DNA of 64,000 nucleotides from Microbacterium terrisoli (lineage in GTDB: Bacteria > Actinomycetota > Actinomycetes > Actinomycetales > Microbacteriaceae). Every line of letters starts with the position of its first letter. The stretch's first letter is position 1. A program made the translations under genes and the position numbers. Of this stretch, positions 44,823 through 53,432 are shown one piece after another. The stretch lies in NCBI RefSeq assembly GCF_030866805.1, contig NZ_CP133019.1, positions 1,550,001 to 1,614,000 on the forward strand, given 5' to 3'. The notes beneath the pieces were generated by a model that worked only from the letters and a program-made list of their open reading frames with translations, was not told the DNA's origin and searched no databases.

Positions 44823-46099
44823 GCGAGACACTGTCGCCCCCGCCTGACGCCGCGGCACTGGCCGCGCTGCAGCAGCGCACCATCTGGGTGCTCTCCCTTG
44901 GGCAGGTGCTGGGCGGATTGGCGTTCGGCGCGACGGTGTCGGTCGGGGCGATCCTGGCCGCACAGGTCTCGGGCGACGAGGCCCTCTCGGGCTGGGCGAC
45001 GGCATCGGTGACACTGGGCACCGCGGCCACCGCCGTCCCGCTGGCAGCCCTCGCCCGCCGGCGCGGCCGGCGCCCCGCACTGGCGGTGGGGATGCTGATC
45101 GCCCTGGTCGGTGTCGGAATGGTCGTCACGGCGGTCGGAGTGTGGAGCTTTCCTCTGCTGATCGCCGGCTTCCTGCTGATCGGTGCGGGGCAGGCGGCCA
45201 ACCTGCAGTCGCGCTTCGCCGCTGCAGACCTCGCGACCGACACCTCGCGCGCACGCGATCTGTCGATCGTCATCTGGGCCACCACGATCGGGGCGGTTCT
45301 CGGCCCCAACCTCGTCGGACCGGGGGAGGCCATCGGCCACATGCTCGGGATGCCGCAGCTGACCGGCGCCTATGTGTTCACGGTGATCACCCAAGGGCTG
45401 GGCGTCGTGCTGTACCTGGTGTTCCTGCGCCCTGACCCGCTCACGACAGCACAGCGCGTGACCGCCCACCACGCGGCATCCGGCAACCGCATCGCCCATG
45501 CCGACCAGCCCATGGCCGCCCGCTATGCGATACTCGCCGTCGCGGGCGCCCACGTCGTCATGGTGTCGGTGATGGCGATGACCCCCGTGCACCTCGAGCA
45601 CGCGGGCGCGACGATCCAGATCATCGGGCTCACCATCAGCCTGCACATCGCGGGCATGTACGCGCTCTCGCCTGTCTTCGGCATGCTCGCCGACAGGCTG
45701 GGCCGGCTGGCCGTCATCATGATCGGACAGGTGCTCCTCGTCGCCGCGTTGCTGACAGCGGCGCTCGGTCAGCACTCGACTGCCGCCGTCACCGTCGCGC
45801 TGATCCTGCTGGGTCTGGGCTGGAGCGCCACCACCGTGTCGGGTGCGGCGCTTCTGACCGAGGCATCGGCGGAACAGTGGCGCACGCGCCGACAGGGGCA
45901 CAACGACCTGATCATGAGTCTGGTGGGCGGGATCGGTGCGATCCTCGCCGGGCTCGTGCTCGCGTCGATCGACTACGGCGGCCTGGCGCTGGTCGCCCTC
46001 GTGGTCGTGGCGGCGGTCATCGTGTGCGCACCGCTCGGCCGGATGCGCACGGGCGAGGGCGCACCGGCGCGCACGGGGGCGAGCTCGCGCGACGCCTAG
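44819..46099 (+). CDS. MFS transporter (12 TM)
   Basis: A 426-aa membrane protein with about 12 helices. ALARRRGRRPALAVGMLIA is a motif-A-like loop, LSIVIWATTIGAVLGPNLVGPG lies in TM5, and GMLADRLGRLAVIMIGQ is the second loop. The GTG start overlaps the FAH stop (GTGA), so the two genes are coupled. A far-upstream in-frame ATG lies inside the FAH gene. Substrate unknown; the C-terminal tail is polar and Gly/Ala/Arg-rich. Confidence 0.85.
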   Translation: MSETLSPPPDAAALAALQQRTIWVLSLGQVLGGLAFGATVSVGAILAAQVSGDEALSGWATASVTLGTAATAVPLAALARRRGRRPALAVGMLIALVGVGMVVTAVGVWSFPLLIAGFLLIGAGQAANLQSRFAAADLATDTSRARDLSIVIWATTIGAVLGPNLVGPGEAIGHMLGMPQLTGAYVFTVITQGLGVVLYLVFLRPDPLTTAQRVTAHHAASGNRIAHADQPMAARYAILAVAGAHVVMVSVMAMTPVHLEHAGATIQIIGLTISLHIAGMYALSPVFGMLADRLGRLAVIMIGQVLLVAALLTAALGQHSTAAVTVALILLGLGWSATTVSGAALLTEASAEQWRTRRQGHNDLIMSLVGGIGAILAGLVLASIDYGGLALVALVVVAAVIVCAPLGRMRTGEGAPARTGASSRDA

Positions 46100-46111
46100 A
46101 ATCAAAGGGAT

Positions 46112-47626
46112 ATGGCTACCGTTCATCCCCAGACCACGACCGCATCAGGCGCCGAGGTCCGCGTCCGCTTCTGCCCGTCGCCCACCGGCCTGCCGCATGT
46201 CGGCATGGTGCGCACCGCCCTGTACAACTGGGCGTACGCGCGGCACACCGGCGGCACGCTGGTCTTCCGCATCGAAGACACCGACGCCGCCCGCGACAGC
46301 GAGCAGAGCTACCAGCAGCTGGTCGACGCGCTCACGTGGCTGAAGATCGATTGGGATGAGGGTGTCGAGAAGGGCGGTCCGAACGGGCCGTATCGCCAGT
46401 CGCAGCGCACCGGCATCTACGCCGACGTGCTCGCCAAGCTCGTCGAGACGGGGCTGGTCTACGAGAGCTACTCGACGGCCGAAGAGATCGACGCGCGCAA
46501 CGAAGCCGCAGGCCGCGCCAAGCAGCTGGGCTACGACAACTTCGACCGCGACCTCACCGACGAGCAGAAGGCCGCGTTCCGCGCCGAGGGGCGCGAGCCC
46601 GCATGGCGCTTGAAGGTGCCGAATGAAGACCTCACCTATGTCGATCTCATCCGTGGTGAGGTGACCTTCCCGGCCGGATCGTTCCCGGACTTCGTGCTCG
46701 TGCGCGCCGGCGGCAAGGCGCTGTACCCGTTCACCAACCCCGTCGATGATGCGCTCATGGGCGTGACCCACGTCATCCGCGGCGAAGACATCATGCCTTC
46801 CACCGCCCGTCAGCTCGCACTGTACGACGCGCTGATCAGGGCGGGCGTTACGACGTTCGTTCCGCGCTTCGGTCACATGCCGCTCGTGCTGGGCGAGACC
46901 GGCAACAAGAAGCTGTCCAAGCGCGACCCCAAAGCCGACCTGTTCCTGCAGCGCGAGAAGGGCTTCATCCACGAGGGTCTGCTGAACTACCTCGCGCTGC
47001 TGGGCTGGTCGATCGCCGCCGACCGCGATGTCTTCTCGCTGGAGGAGTTCACCGCCGCCTTCGACATCGCCGATGTCAATCCGAATCCGGCCCGCTTCGA
47101 TCAGAAGAAGGCCGAATCCATCAACGGAGACCACATCCGGATGCTGCAACCCGAGGACTTCGCCGCGCGCATCGTCCCCTACCTGCAGCACGCCGGGGTG
47201 GTGGGAAAAGAGGTCACTCCCGCACAGCAGTCGCTGATCACCGCTGTGGCGCCGCTCGTGCAGGAGCGTGTGCAGCTGCTCGGCGACGTGCCGGGTCTTG
47301 TCGGCTTCCTGTTCACGAACGACATCGAGTATGCGGACGACGCGATGAAGGGCCTGCCCGCCAACGCGTCGGAGGTGCTCGTGGCCGCCGTGGCTGCACT
47401 GGAGGACGTGCCCGAGACGGAGTTCACGACGGATGCCGTGCATGACGCGCTCTCGACTGCGCTCATCGACGGACTCGGTCTGAAGCCCCGCATCGCGTTC
47501 GGTCCGCTGCGCACGGCGGTGAGTGGCCGGAGGGTCTCACCGCCGCTGTTCGAGTCGCTGGAACTGCTCGGCAAGGCCGAGACGATACGCCGTCTGGGAG
47601 CGCTCGTGGAGCGACTCGCCCGGTAG
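46112..47626 (+). CDS. gltX: Glutamyl-tRNA synthetase
   Basis: A 504-aa class-I aminoacyl-tRNA synthetase. The HIGH motif reads HVGM (29-32) in [19 protein letters not shown], and KLSKR is at 267-271. The catalytic Asp/Glu segment is [16 protein letters not shown]. In actinobacteria this enzyme usually charges both tRNA-Glu and tRNA-Gln, with later amidation; both tRNAs are nearby. TAGAAT (46097-46102) is the likely -10, with AAAGGGA as ribosome-binding site. Confidence 0.96.
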   Translation: MATVHPQTTTASGAEVRVRFCPSPTGLPHVGMVRTALYNWAYARHTGGTLVFRIEDTDAARDSEQSYQQLVDALTWLKIDWDEGVEKGGPNGPYRQSQRTGIYADVLAKLVETGLVYESYSTAEEIDARNEAAGRAKQLGYDNFDRDLTDEQKAAFRAEGREPAWRLKVPNEDLTYVDLIRGEVTFPAGSFPDFVLVRAGGKALYPFTNPVDDALMGVTHVIRGEDIMPSTARQLALYDALIRAGVTTFVPRFGHMPLVLGETGNKKLSKRDPKADLFLQREKGFIHEGLLNYLALLGWSIAADRDVFSLEEFTAAFDIADVNPNPARFDQKKAESINGDHIRMLQPEDFAARIVPYLQHAGVVGKEVTPAQQSLITAVAPLVQERVQLLGDVPGLVGFLFTNDIEYADDAMKGLPANASEVLVAAVAALEDVPETEFTTDAVHDALSTALIDGLGLKPRIAFGPLRTAVSGRRVSPPLFESLELLGKAETIRRLGALVERLAR

Positions 47627-47635
47627 CGGGTCGGT

Positions 47636-47665
47636 TTGGTCGAAGGCCCGCACGTCGTCTAGACT
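47636..47665 (+). promoter_or_regulatory. tRNA-Gln promoter
   Basis: TTGGTC (47636-47641), 18-bp spacer and TAGACT (47660-47665) followed by TGA, starting 10 bp after the gltX stop and ending about 32 bp before the tRNA. The tRNA-Glu promoter has the same -35 and spacing. Confidence 0.6.
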
Positions 47666-47697
47666 TGATGACTGTTGCGGCTTCGGCCGGAACGCCT

Positions 47698-47769
47698 TGG
47701 GGTATGGTGTAATTGGCAACACAGCGGTTTCTGGTACCGCCATTCTTGGTTCGAGTCCAGGTACCCCAG
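47698..47769 (+). tRNA. tRNA-Gln (anticodon CTG)
   Basis: A 72-nt cloverleaf. Acceptor TGGGGTA pairs with TACCCCA; the anticodon stem GCGGT/ACCGC encloses loop TTCTGGT with CTG at 47731-47733; the T-arm holds GGTTCGAGTCC. G47769 is the discriminator; CCA is not encoded, unlike the Lys and Glu tRNAs here. Confidence 0.96.
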
Positions 47770-47778
47770 CAAGAGAAG

Positions 47779-47804
47779 AACCCCCGCTCAGGCGGGGGTT
47801 TTCT
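47779..47804 (+). terminator. Intrinsic terminator after tRNA-Gln
   Basis: AACCCCCGC-TCAG-GCGGGGGTT is a perfect 9-bp stem with a 4-nt loop, followed by TTTTC. It is one of only two T-tailed terminators in the window; the other follows tRNA-Glu. Confidence 0.85.
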
Positions 47805-47850
47805 CGTTCGCGACGGAGTACTCTGCGCGTCCACTCGCTGCACGACGTGA

Positions 47851-47928
47851 AGCCCGACACGCTGGTGGTCGGGCTGCTCCCAGACCGGTGCCATCCACCG
47901 ATGAGCGGCTGAAGAAGAGTCTGGGAGC
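47851..47928. repeat. Back-to-back inverted repeats in a gene-free stretch
   Basis: The gap 47805-48029 holds no credible gene. It contains a perfect 8-bp hairpin AGCCCGAC-N9-GTCGGGCT (47851-47875) directly followed by a perfect 10-bp inverted repeat GCTCCCAGAC-N33-GTCTGGGAGC (47876-47928). The repeats end just before a strong promoter. They may be an untranslated structured RNA, a remnant, or an operator; I see no evidence to choose. Confidence 0.6.
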
Positions 47929-47931
47929 CTG

Positions 47932-47960
47932 TTGACCTGCCGCGTGCGGCGGGCTAGACA
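47932..47960 (+). promoter_or_regulatory. Promoter of the DUF2231-Rieske gene
   Basis: TTGACC (47932-47937), 17-bp spacer and TAGACA (47955-47960), reading into the gene at 48030 with an expected leader of about 60 nt. Confidence 0.6.
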
Positions 47961-48029
47961 CAAGAGGGGGCCCGGCACCGGATGCCGGTGCGCCGACGGG
48001 TGGAGTACGCGCAGACAGGAGTGGTCGGA

Positions 48030-48890
48030 ATGCGATATGTCACGGGTGTATTGCGCGGCACGGTGCGGCTGATCGGTCGGTGGCAGGCGATAGACGGGAT
48101 CTCGGATGCCGTCTCCGATCTGGTCGCGAAGCTGACCGGCTCGACCCCGGTCAAGAACCTGCTGTCGGGCACGTTCATGGGGCACCCGCTTCATCCGGCC
48201 CTCACCGATGTGCCGATCGGGGCGTGGCTGGCGGCCACCACTGTCGATGTCGTGGCGGGGGAGCGGGATGCCGCGGCCGCCCAGACACTGGTCGGACTCG
48301 GCGTGCTCGCGGCCGTGCCCACCGGAATCTCGGGCAGCAGCGACTGGTCGACGACCTATGGGCCCGACAAGCGCATCGGACTCGTGCACGCGGTCGTCAA
48401 CATCAGCGCCACCACGCTGCAGGCCGCCTCCTGGCTGGCGCGTCGCAGAGGCCACCGCGGGCGCGGCGCCGTGCTCTCTCTCGTCGGACTCGGTCTCACG
48501 CTCGGCTCTGCCTACCTCGGGGGCCACCTGACGCTCAGTCGCGGGGTCGGCGTGAACCACACCGCGTTCGAAGAGCCGTCTGAGGAGTGGACCGATGTGG
48601 CAGCCGAAGCCGAGCTGGGGCCCGGATCGCTGACGCGGGTCGAGGTCGGCGGGGTTCCCGTGGTCCTGATCAAGAGGCACGGCGAAGTCCATGCCCTGTC
48701 TGCCGTGTGCACGCACGCCGGCGGTCCGTTGGACGGAGGCACGCTGGACACGAGCGGCTGCGTGACGTGCCCCTGGCACGGCAGCCGCTTCCGCATCGAC
48801 GATGGCAGCGTGCAGCGCGGGCCGGCATCCGAGCCTGCGCCGAGGTGGGACGTGAAGATCGAGGACGGCCGCGTTCTGGTGCGCGCGTAG
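48030..48890 (+). CDS. Membrane-anchored Rieske iron-sulfur protein with DUF2231 domain
   Basis: A 286-aa fusion. The N-terminal part is a DUF2231-like module with GTFMGHPLHPALTDVPIGAWLAATTVDVV and about four hydrophobic helices. The C-terminal ~100 residues are a Rieske domain: Cys227-x-His229 (CTHAGGPLDGG) and Cys247-x2-His250 (CPWHGSRF) ligate a [2Fe-2S] cluster. It is probably a membrane electron carrier; the partner is unknown. The ATG at 48030 has CAGGAG upstream and was preferred over 47982, which lies in the likely 5' leader. Confidence 0.85.
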   Translation: MRYVTGVLRGTVRLIGRWQAIDGISDAVSDLVAKLTGSTPVKNLLSGTFMGHPLHPALTDVPIGAWLAATTVDVVAGERDAAAAQTLVGLGVLAAVPTGISGSSDWSTTYGPDKRIGLVHAVVNISATTLQAASWLARRRGHRGRGAVLSLVGLGLTLGSAYLGGHLTLSRGVGVNHTAFEEPSEEWTDVAAEAELGPGSLTRVEVGGVPVVLIKRHGEVHALSAVCTHAGGPLDGGTLDTSGCVTCPWHGSRFRIDDGSVQRGPASEPAPRWDVKIEDGRVLVRA

Positions 48891-48959
48891 CGGTCGGTGT
48901 GCCGGCGGCTGCGCCTCTGCGCGAGGATGGCCGTGACGGTTGCAGCAGGAGGGCCATGC

Positions 48960-49598
48960 ATGAGCATCACGCGGGAACGGTTCGACGCAATCAGGCGGGA
49001 GTGGGGCGAGGTCGGCAGCTGGGCGGTGTGGGCCGATGCGCCGCCGGGCGAGGGCGTGAAGGCGCGCGTCGGAGACCTCTCGATGCTCGACCCCGACGAG
49101 AACCCCGGGCTGCTGGCCACTGTGAACCCTGACGTCGTGATGCTCGGTATCAACGGGTCGGGCGCACCGACGGCCGAACCGTTCAGCAGCTTCCACGATC
49201 CGTCGCCTCGGGCGAATCATTTCAAGCTGCGACATGCCTACCGCGGCACACCGTTCTGGGGCGCCTACCTCACCGACACGTTCAAGGGCATCCCGTCGTA
49301 CGGGGCAAGGCGCACATTCGAATACCTGCGAGCGAACCCCGACGTCGTCGAGGCACAGCTGGCGCGTCTGCTCGAGGAGTTGGGCACGCTCGGATCGGAA
49401 GATCCTCTGCTGGTCGCGTTCGGTCGTGACGTGCACAGAATCCTGCAGGAGCGCCTCGGCGACCGGTTCCGAATCGCCCGGGTGCCGCACTACGCGCACT
49501 TCCTCAGCAAAGAGGAGTACCGCGCGCAGGCGCTGGCGGGCATCGAGGAGTGCCTCGTGGCGGGAAGCGCGGCCGATGCTGTGCGCTCGCCGCGGTGA
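48960..49598 (+). CDS. Uracil-DNA-glycosylase-like protein
   Basis: A 212-aa protein. VNPDVVMLGINGSG, FHDPSPRANHFKLRHAYRGTPFWGAYLTDTFKG and DPLLVAFGRDVHRIL resemble the fold and segment order of the UDG superfamily, but the classical active-site and HPS motifs are not clear (HYAH is in the last position). It could be a DNA-repair enzyme or a distant relative of unknown role. GCAGGAGGG precedes the ATG at 48960. It stands 69 bp after the Rieske gene, perhaps on its transcript. Confidence 0.55.
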   Translation: MSITRERFDAIRREWGEVGSWAVWADAPPGEGVKARVGDLSMLDPDENPGLLATVNPDVVMLGINGSGAPTAEPFSSFHDPSPRANHFKLRHAYRGTPFWGAYLTDTFKGIPSYGARRTFEYLRANPDVVEAQLARLLEELGTLGSEDPLLVAFGRDVHRILQERLGDRFRIARVPHYAHFLSKEEYRAQALAGIEECLVAGSAADAVRSPR

Positions 49599-49612
49599 GC
49601 GTGGACAGGCTG

Positions 49613-49972
49613 TCACGCGGCAGGAGGCGCGCTGCGTTTCATGTACCACTCCACGAAGCGCTTCGCGCGACCGTCGGCGGCGAACCACACCTCCCAGAGA
49701 TTCGAATACGAATCGAAACCGGGATAGTCGACGGTCCCTTTCACGATTCCCAGCCGTTCGTCTTCGATGAGCACGTGGAAGGCGAACCGCGGCTCCGATC
49801 GCTCTTGCTCCGCCCACATCTCCACGATCGCGTCGATCCCGAGCGCGGGCTCCGGATCATCGGGCTGGAACAGGTATTCGGCGTCGTCGGTGAAGATCGC
49901 GCGCACGTCCGCGGCATCCTTCGACCGCCATGCGCGGACATAGCCGTCCAACCACTCCTGAGTCTGTGACAT
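49613..49972 (-). CDS. NTF2/SnoaL-like protein
   Basis: A 119-aa small alpha+beta-barrel protein. TQEWLDGYVRAWRSKDAADVRAIFTDDAEYLFQP and NLWEVWFAADGRAKRFVEWYMKR are characteristic of the nuclear-transport-factor-2 / SnoaL fold, used by diverse small-molecule enzymes and binding proteins. The start at 49972 has AGGAGCCC upstream and was chosen over one 10 codons earlier. No operon partners; the function cannot be assigned. Its stop converges on the UDG-like gene. Confidence 0.78.
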   Translation of the reverse strand: MSQTQEWLDGYVRAWRSKDAADVRAIFTDDAEYLFQPDDPEPALGIDAIVEMWAEQERSEPRFAFHVLIEDERLGIVKGTVDYPGFDSYSNLWEVWFAADGRAKRFVEWYMKRSAPPAA

Positions 49973-50066
49973 GGGCTCCTGCCTAGCATGAGCCACCGAC
50001 ATCCTGTGTCGTCATCTGCATCGGCGCGCGATGATGGAGATGTCCCATTGCCTCGAGGAGCTCCTG

Positions 50067-50987
50067 ATGCGCGCTGCCGTCTACGATCACTACACCCGCG
50101 ATGACGACGACATCGTGGTCCGCGATGTCGCCGAGCCGAAGGTCTTCCCCGGTTCCGTGCTGATCGAGGTGCGGGCGGCGGGGGTGAATCCCGTCGACTG
50201 GAAGGCGATGGCGGGCGGGCTCGACCCGCTCATCGATGCGCAGTTCCCCGTCGTTCCGGGGTGGGATGTCGCAGGTGTGGTCACCGCCCTGGGCGCCGAC
50301 ACTCCGGAGTTCGCCGTCGGCGACGAGGTGCTCGGCTACGCGCGCAAAGACGTCCTGGGCGCAGGGACGTTCGCCGAGCGCGTCGCGGTATCGGCGCGTG
50401 CCGTCACGCGCAAGCCGCCGTCGCTGTCGTGGGAGCAGGCCGGCGCTCTGCCGCTGGCGGGCGGCACGGCGCTGCGCACGATCGACGCTCTGGGCGATCT
50501 CGAGGGTCGCACCGTGCTCGTGTACGGCGCCGCCGGCGGCGTCGGCGGCCTGGCGGTGCAGATCGCCCGCGCCCGTGGTGCCCGCGTGATCGGGACGGCA
50601 TCTGCGGGCAATCATGACTTCTTGCGTGGGCTGGGCGTCGAGCCGGTCGCCTATGACGAAGGTCTTGCCGATCGCGTGCGCGCTCAGGCCGGCGGCCCGG
50701 TCGACGCGGTGGCCGACTTCGTCGGCGGCCAACTCGACACGACACGCGCTGTGCTGAGCGAGAGCGGCCGACACGCGTCGGTCGCCGACTCCACCGTGGC
50801 ACAGCACGGCGGGCGCTACATCTGGGTGCGTCCCGACGGAGCAGAGACCGCTCGCCTGGTCGGTCTGGTCGAAAACGGCCGGCTGCACGTCGACGTGGCG
50901 CAGACGTTCCCGCTGGAGCGGGTGGGCGACGGGTTCCGGGCCAGCCGGAGCGGCCACACCCGCGGCAAGCTCGTCATCGTGCCGTGA
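50067..50987 (+). CDS. Quinone-oxidoreductase-like NADPH dehydrogenase (zinc-free MDR family)
   Basis: A 306-aa medium-chain dehydrogenase/reductase. VLIEVRAAGVNPVDWKAMAGG and VVPGWDVAGVVTALG are the catalytic-domain motifs; VLVYGAAGGVGGLAVQIARARGARVIGTAS is the NADPH-binding Rossmann segment. Zinc-binding cysteines are absent, as in quinone oxidoreductases. It probably reduces quinones or enones. The ATG at 50067 begins the conserved MRAAVYDHY opening; two earlier ATGs add a non-conserved extension. Confidence 0.88.
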   Translation: MRAAVYDHYTRDDDDIVVRDVAEPKVFPGSVLIEVRAAGVNPVDWKAMAGGLDPLIDAQFPVVPGWDVAGVVTALGADTPEFAVGDEVLGYARKDVLGAGTFAERVAVSARAVTRKPPSLSWEQAGALPLAGGTALRTIDALGDLEGRTVLVYGAAGGVGGLAVQIARARGARVIGTASAGNHDFLRGLGVEPVAYDEGLADRVRAQAGGPVDAVADFVGGQLDTTRAVLSESGRHASVADSTVAQHGGRYIWVRPDGAETARLVGLVENGRLHVDVAQTFPLERVGDGFRASRSGHTRGKLVIVP

Positions 50988-51076
50988 GAGAGGGCGCTGC
51001 GCTCTGGGTGCGCACCGGTGCCGACGCAGGTGCGGCGGGGGCGGGGAGGCCTGCCGGCCGCAACTAAGCTGGAACC

Positions 51077-51352
51077 ATGCTCAGTGGCCGCATTCGTTCC
51101 GTCGAGACCCGAGAGATCACGGTGGAGGCGGCGAGCATCGATGAGGCCCGCGCCGAAGTGGACGCCCAGGTGCCCGAGGGCTGGGTGGTGACCGATGCCG
51201 CAGCCACCATGGCGAAGGCGTCGATCATGATCTCGCTGCACGCGAAGCTCGCGCGACGCGACGGCGTGCGCGACATCGAGGCGGCCGACCTGGATGCTCT
51301 GCAGGCGCTGGTGCCCGAAGGCTGGCAGCTGCTGAGCGTACGCGAGGCCTGA
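51077..51352 (+). CDS. Small protein with an internal repeat, unknown function
   Basis: A 91-aa soluble protein. TAAGCT (51065-51070) ends 6 nt before the ATG, indicating a leaderless gene and supporting the start. The segments QVPEGWVVTDA (near 35) and LVPEGWQLLSV (near 78) are similar, suggesting an internal duplication. A central MAKASIMISLHAKLARRDG could be amphipathic. No family is recognised; it converges on the glycosyltransferase gene. Confidence 0.6.
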   Translation: MLSGRIRSVETREITVEAASIDEARAEVDAQVPEGWVVTDAAATMAKASIMISLHAKLARRDGVRDIEAADLDALQALVPEGWQLLSVREA

Positions 51353-51367
51353 CCTGGAGGCGCGACC

Positions 51368-53356
51368 TCAGCCGCCCGCACAGTCGTAGAGGTCGGTGAC
51401 GGCGGGATCCATCACGCTCGTGCAGTTGCTGCGCACCCACGTGAGGATCTGAGTGGATGCCGTGGCCGTGTCACCGCCGAACCCTCCGCCTCGACCGGAG
51501 GTCTGTACGTACCGCACGTCGCCGGCGCCCACCATTGCGGTGAACGCTGCGAGCGTGGGGACGGGGTCGTTGCCACTGAATCCGCCGATCGGCAGGATCG
51601 AGGCGCCGCCTGAGGAGGTGATCAACGGTGCCGCCGCCTGCGCGCCGAACACCGCGAGGATGTAGCGGCCGCCGGTCGCGTGTGCGGTCGCATACGTGAG
51701 CGCCGCGGTGCCGTTGCCGCCGGCCAGCAGCGCGCCGCCGAAGCGCCCGCCGTTGGGGGCGAAGCCTGTCGAGGCAGGGCCCCGGTGCCGCAGGCCCCGT
51801 CGCCCCGCGCCCTGTGGCGCCGGCCCCTGCGGCGGCGTGCCCTGGCCGAAACCATCGGTACCCGGCCGACCTGCTGCGAACCCGCGGGTGGCTCCGGTGA
51901 ACCCGCCACCCAGGTCGCTGACGCCGCCGGCGACAGGATTCGTGCTGCTCGGGTGCGCGATGGTCACCGCCGACCACACCGCCGGGGTCAGCAGCATCCC
52001 GATCGTCGTCGTGACACCGACCACGACCCGCCACACCCGGCGTGACCGGCGCCCGCTCCAGGCCATCCCGAAGACCGCGACGGCGGCGGCGACGACCTGG
52101 GCCGCGGCCACCGGCAGCGAGTACCCGCCGTATACAGCCGCGATGACCACAGCGGTGGCCGCGGCGACCGTCAGCAGTGCGATGCACGGCCACAGCATCC
52201 TGCGTCTGAGCGCCTCGCCGAAGGCGACGCCCACCGCGATCCCCATCGGCACGGCCAGCGCCGCGGTGTAGAACTGGTGCATTCCGGCCACCGTCGAGAA
52301 CATCGCCAGGAATGTCGCGAGCCACATGCCCACAAAGACCCATACGGCCGCCCGCACCCGCAGGACCGCGAGGATCACCACCGCCAGCACGGCCGCCGGG
52401 ATCAGCCATCCGATCTGGCCGGCCAACTGCTCATTGAACAGGCGCAGCACTCCCGCGCCGCCCGAGAACGGGGGAGTGAACGAGTTGTAGGCAGAGCTGT
52501 CGGAGGTGGCAGCGCCGAAGCGACCGAGCCCGTTGTAGCCGAAGACCATCTCCCAGGGGTCGTCGTGCAGAGTGCTGCCGATGTAGGGGCGACTGCCGGC
52601 GGGGATGAGCCAGACGATCACGATCCACACCACCGACAGCGCGGCGCTGACCAGGCCGGCCACGATCACATGCGCGATCCGTCGGCGCAGCGGCTGCCGG
52701 GTGCACAGATACGCGACCGCCAGCGCCGGCCAGAGTGCCCATGCCTCGAGCATGTACGCCTGGAACGACACGGCGATGAACACGCCTGCCAGCATCAGCC
52801 ATCGCCCGCGCTCCAGGCGCAGCGCGTTCAGAGCCGCCCACGAGGTCAGTGCCAGGCCGAGCACGAAGAACGATTCGGGCTGGTTCGAACGCGACACGGC
52901 CACCAGGATCGGGGTGGTGGCCACGATCGCGCCCGCGATCCATCCCGCGCAGGCTCCGGCGAGGCGCCGGGCAGTGATCGCGACGATGACCGTGGCAGCC
53001 ACGGCGGCCAGCGCGTTGGGCAGGACCACCGCGAACGTCGAGAACCCGAACGCCTTCACGAAAAGCGCGGGCACCCAGTACGACCCCGGGATCTTGTCGA
53101 GGGTGACGGTGCCGGCCGGATCGAGCGCGCCGAAGAAGAAGTTCGGCCAGCTCTTGCTCATCGACACCGCGATCGAGGCGTAGTACTCCGAGCGGGAGCC
53201 CGCCCACGAGCCCCAGACGGTCAGGACCGCGCTGAGCAGACCGAGCGCGATCAAGCACCCGGCCCACAGGCTGAATCGGCGTCGCGGGGCGCGCACCGCG
53301 GCAGGGGCCGGCCTCTCGACCGCGACCCGGTCGGCGCTGCGCGTTGCGATCGTCAT
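51368..53356 (-). CDS. GT-C glycosyltransferase, ArnT/PMT-like (GT39 type)
   Basis: A 662-aa polytopic protein with about 11-13 helices. The first extracytoplasmic loop holds the acidic SEYYASIAVSMSKSW and FFGALDPAGTVTLDKIPGSYWVPAL, typical of actinobacterial polyprenyl-phosphate-sugar-dependent transferases. After the helices comes a Gly/Gln/Pro-rich stretch (about 500-550) and a soluble C-terminal domain (GGRYILAVFGAQAAAPLI to VTDLYDC). It probably glycosylates cell-envelope or secreted substrates. The ATG is at 53356. It is a single-gene unit. Confidence 0.85.
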   Translation of the reverse strand: MTIATRSADRVAVERPAPAAVRAPRRRFSLWAGCLIALGLLSAVLTVWGSWAGSRSEYYASIAVSMSKSWPNFFFGALDPAGTVTLDKIPGSYWVPALFVKAFGFSTFAVVLPNALAAVAATVIVAITARRLAGACAGWIAGAIVATTPILVAVSRSNQPESFFVLGLALTSWAALNALRLERGRWLMLAGVFIAVSFQAYMLEAWALWPALAVAYLCTRQPLRRRIAHVIVAGLVSAALSVVWIVIVWLIPAGSRPYIGSTLHDDPWEMVFGYNGLGRFGAATSDSSAYNSFTPPFSGGAGVLRLFNEQLAGQIGWLIPAAVLAVVILAVLRVRAAVWVFVGMWLATFLAMFSTVAGMHQFYTAALAVPMGIAVGVAFGEALRRRMLWPCIALLTVAAATAVVIAAVYGGYSLPVAAAQVVAAAVAVFGMAWSGRRSRRVWRVVVGVTTTIGMLLTPAVWSAVTIAHPSSTNPVAGGVSDLGGGFTGATRGFAAGRPGTDGFGQGTPPQGPAPQGAGRRGLRHRGPASTGFAPNGGRFGGALLAGGNGTAALTYATAHATGGRYILAVFGAQAAAPLITSSGGASILPIGGFSGNDPVPTLAAFTAMVGAGDVRYVQTSGRGGGFGGDTATASTQILTWVRSNCTSVMDPAVTDLYDCAGG

Positions 53357-53432
53357 GACCGCGAGCGTATGCGGCAGGCGTAGGCGCTCACCCAGCGGGG
53401 TCTATGAGCAACCTGTGCGGGCGAGGGTCAGA

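Noticed and set aside
46145..47443. Long minus-strand open frame (432 codons) opposite gltX
   Set aside because: Antisense shadow of gltX with no recognisable domain.
47698..47769. tRNA-Gln as an attachment site of an integrated element
   Set aside because: No second copy of the tRNA 3' end, integrase or excisionase gene was seen in the window.
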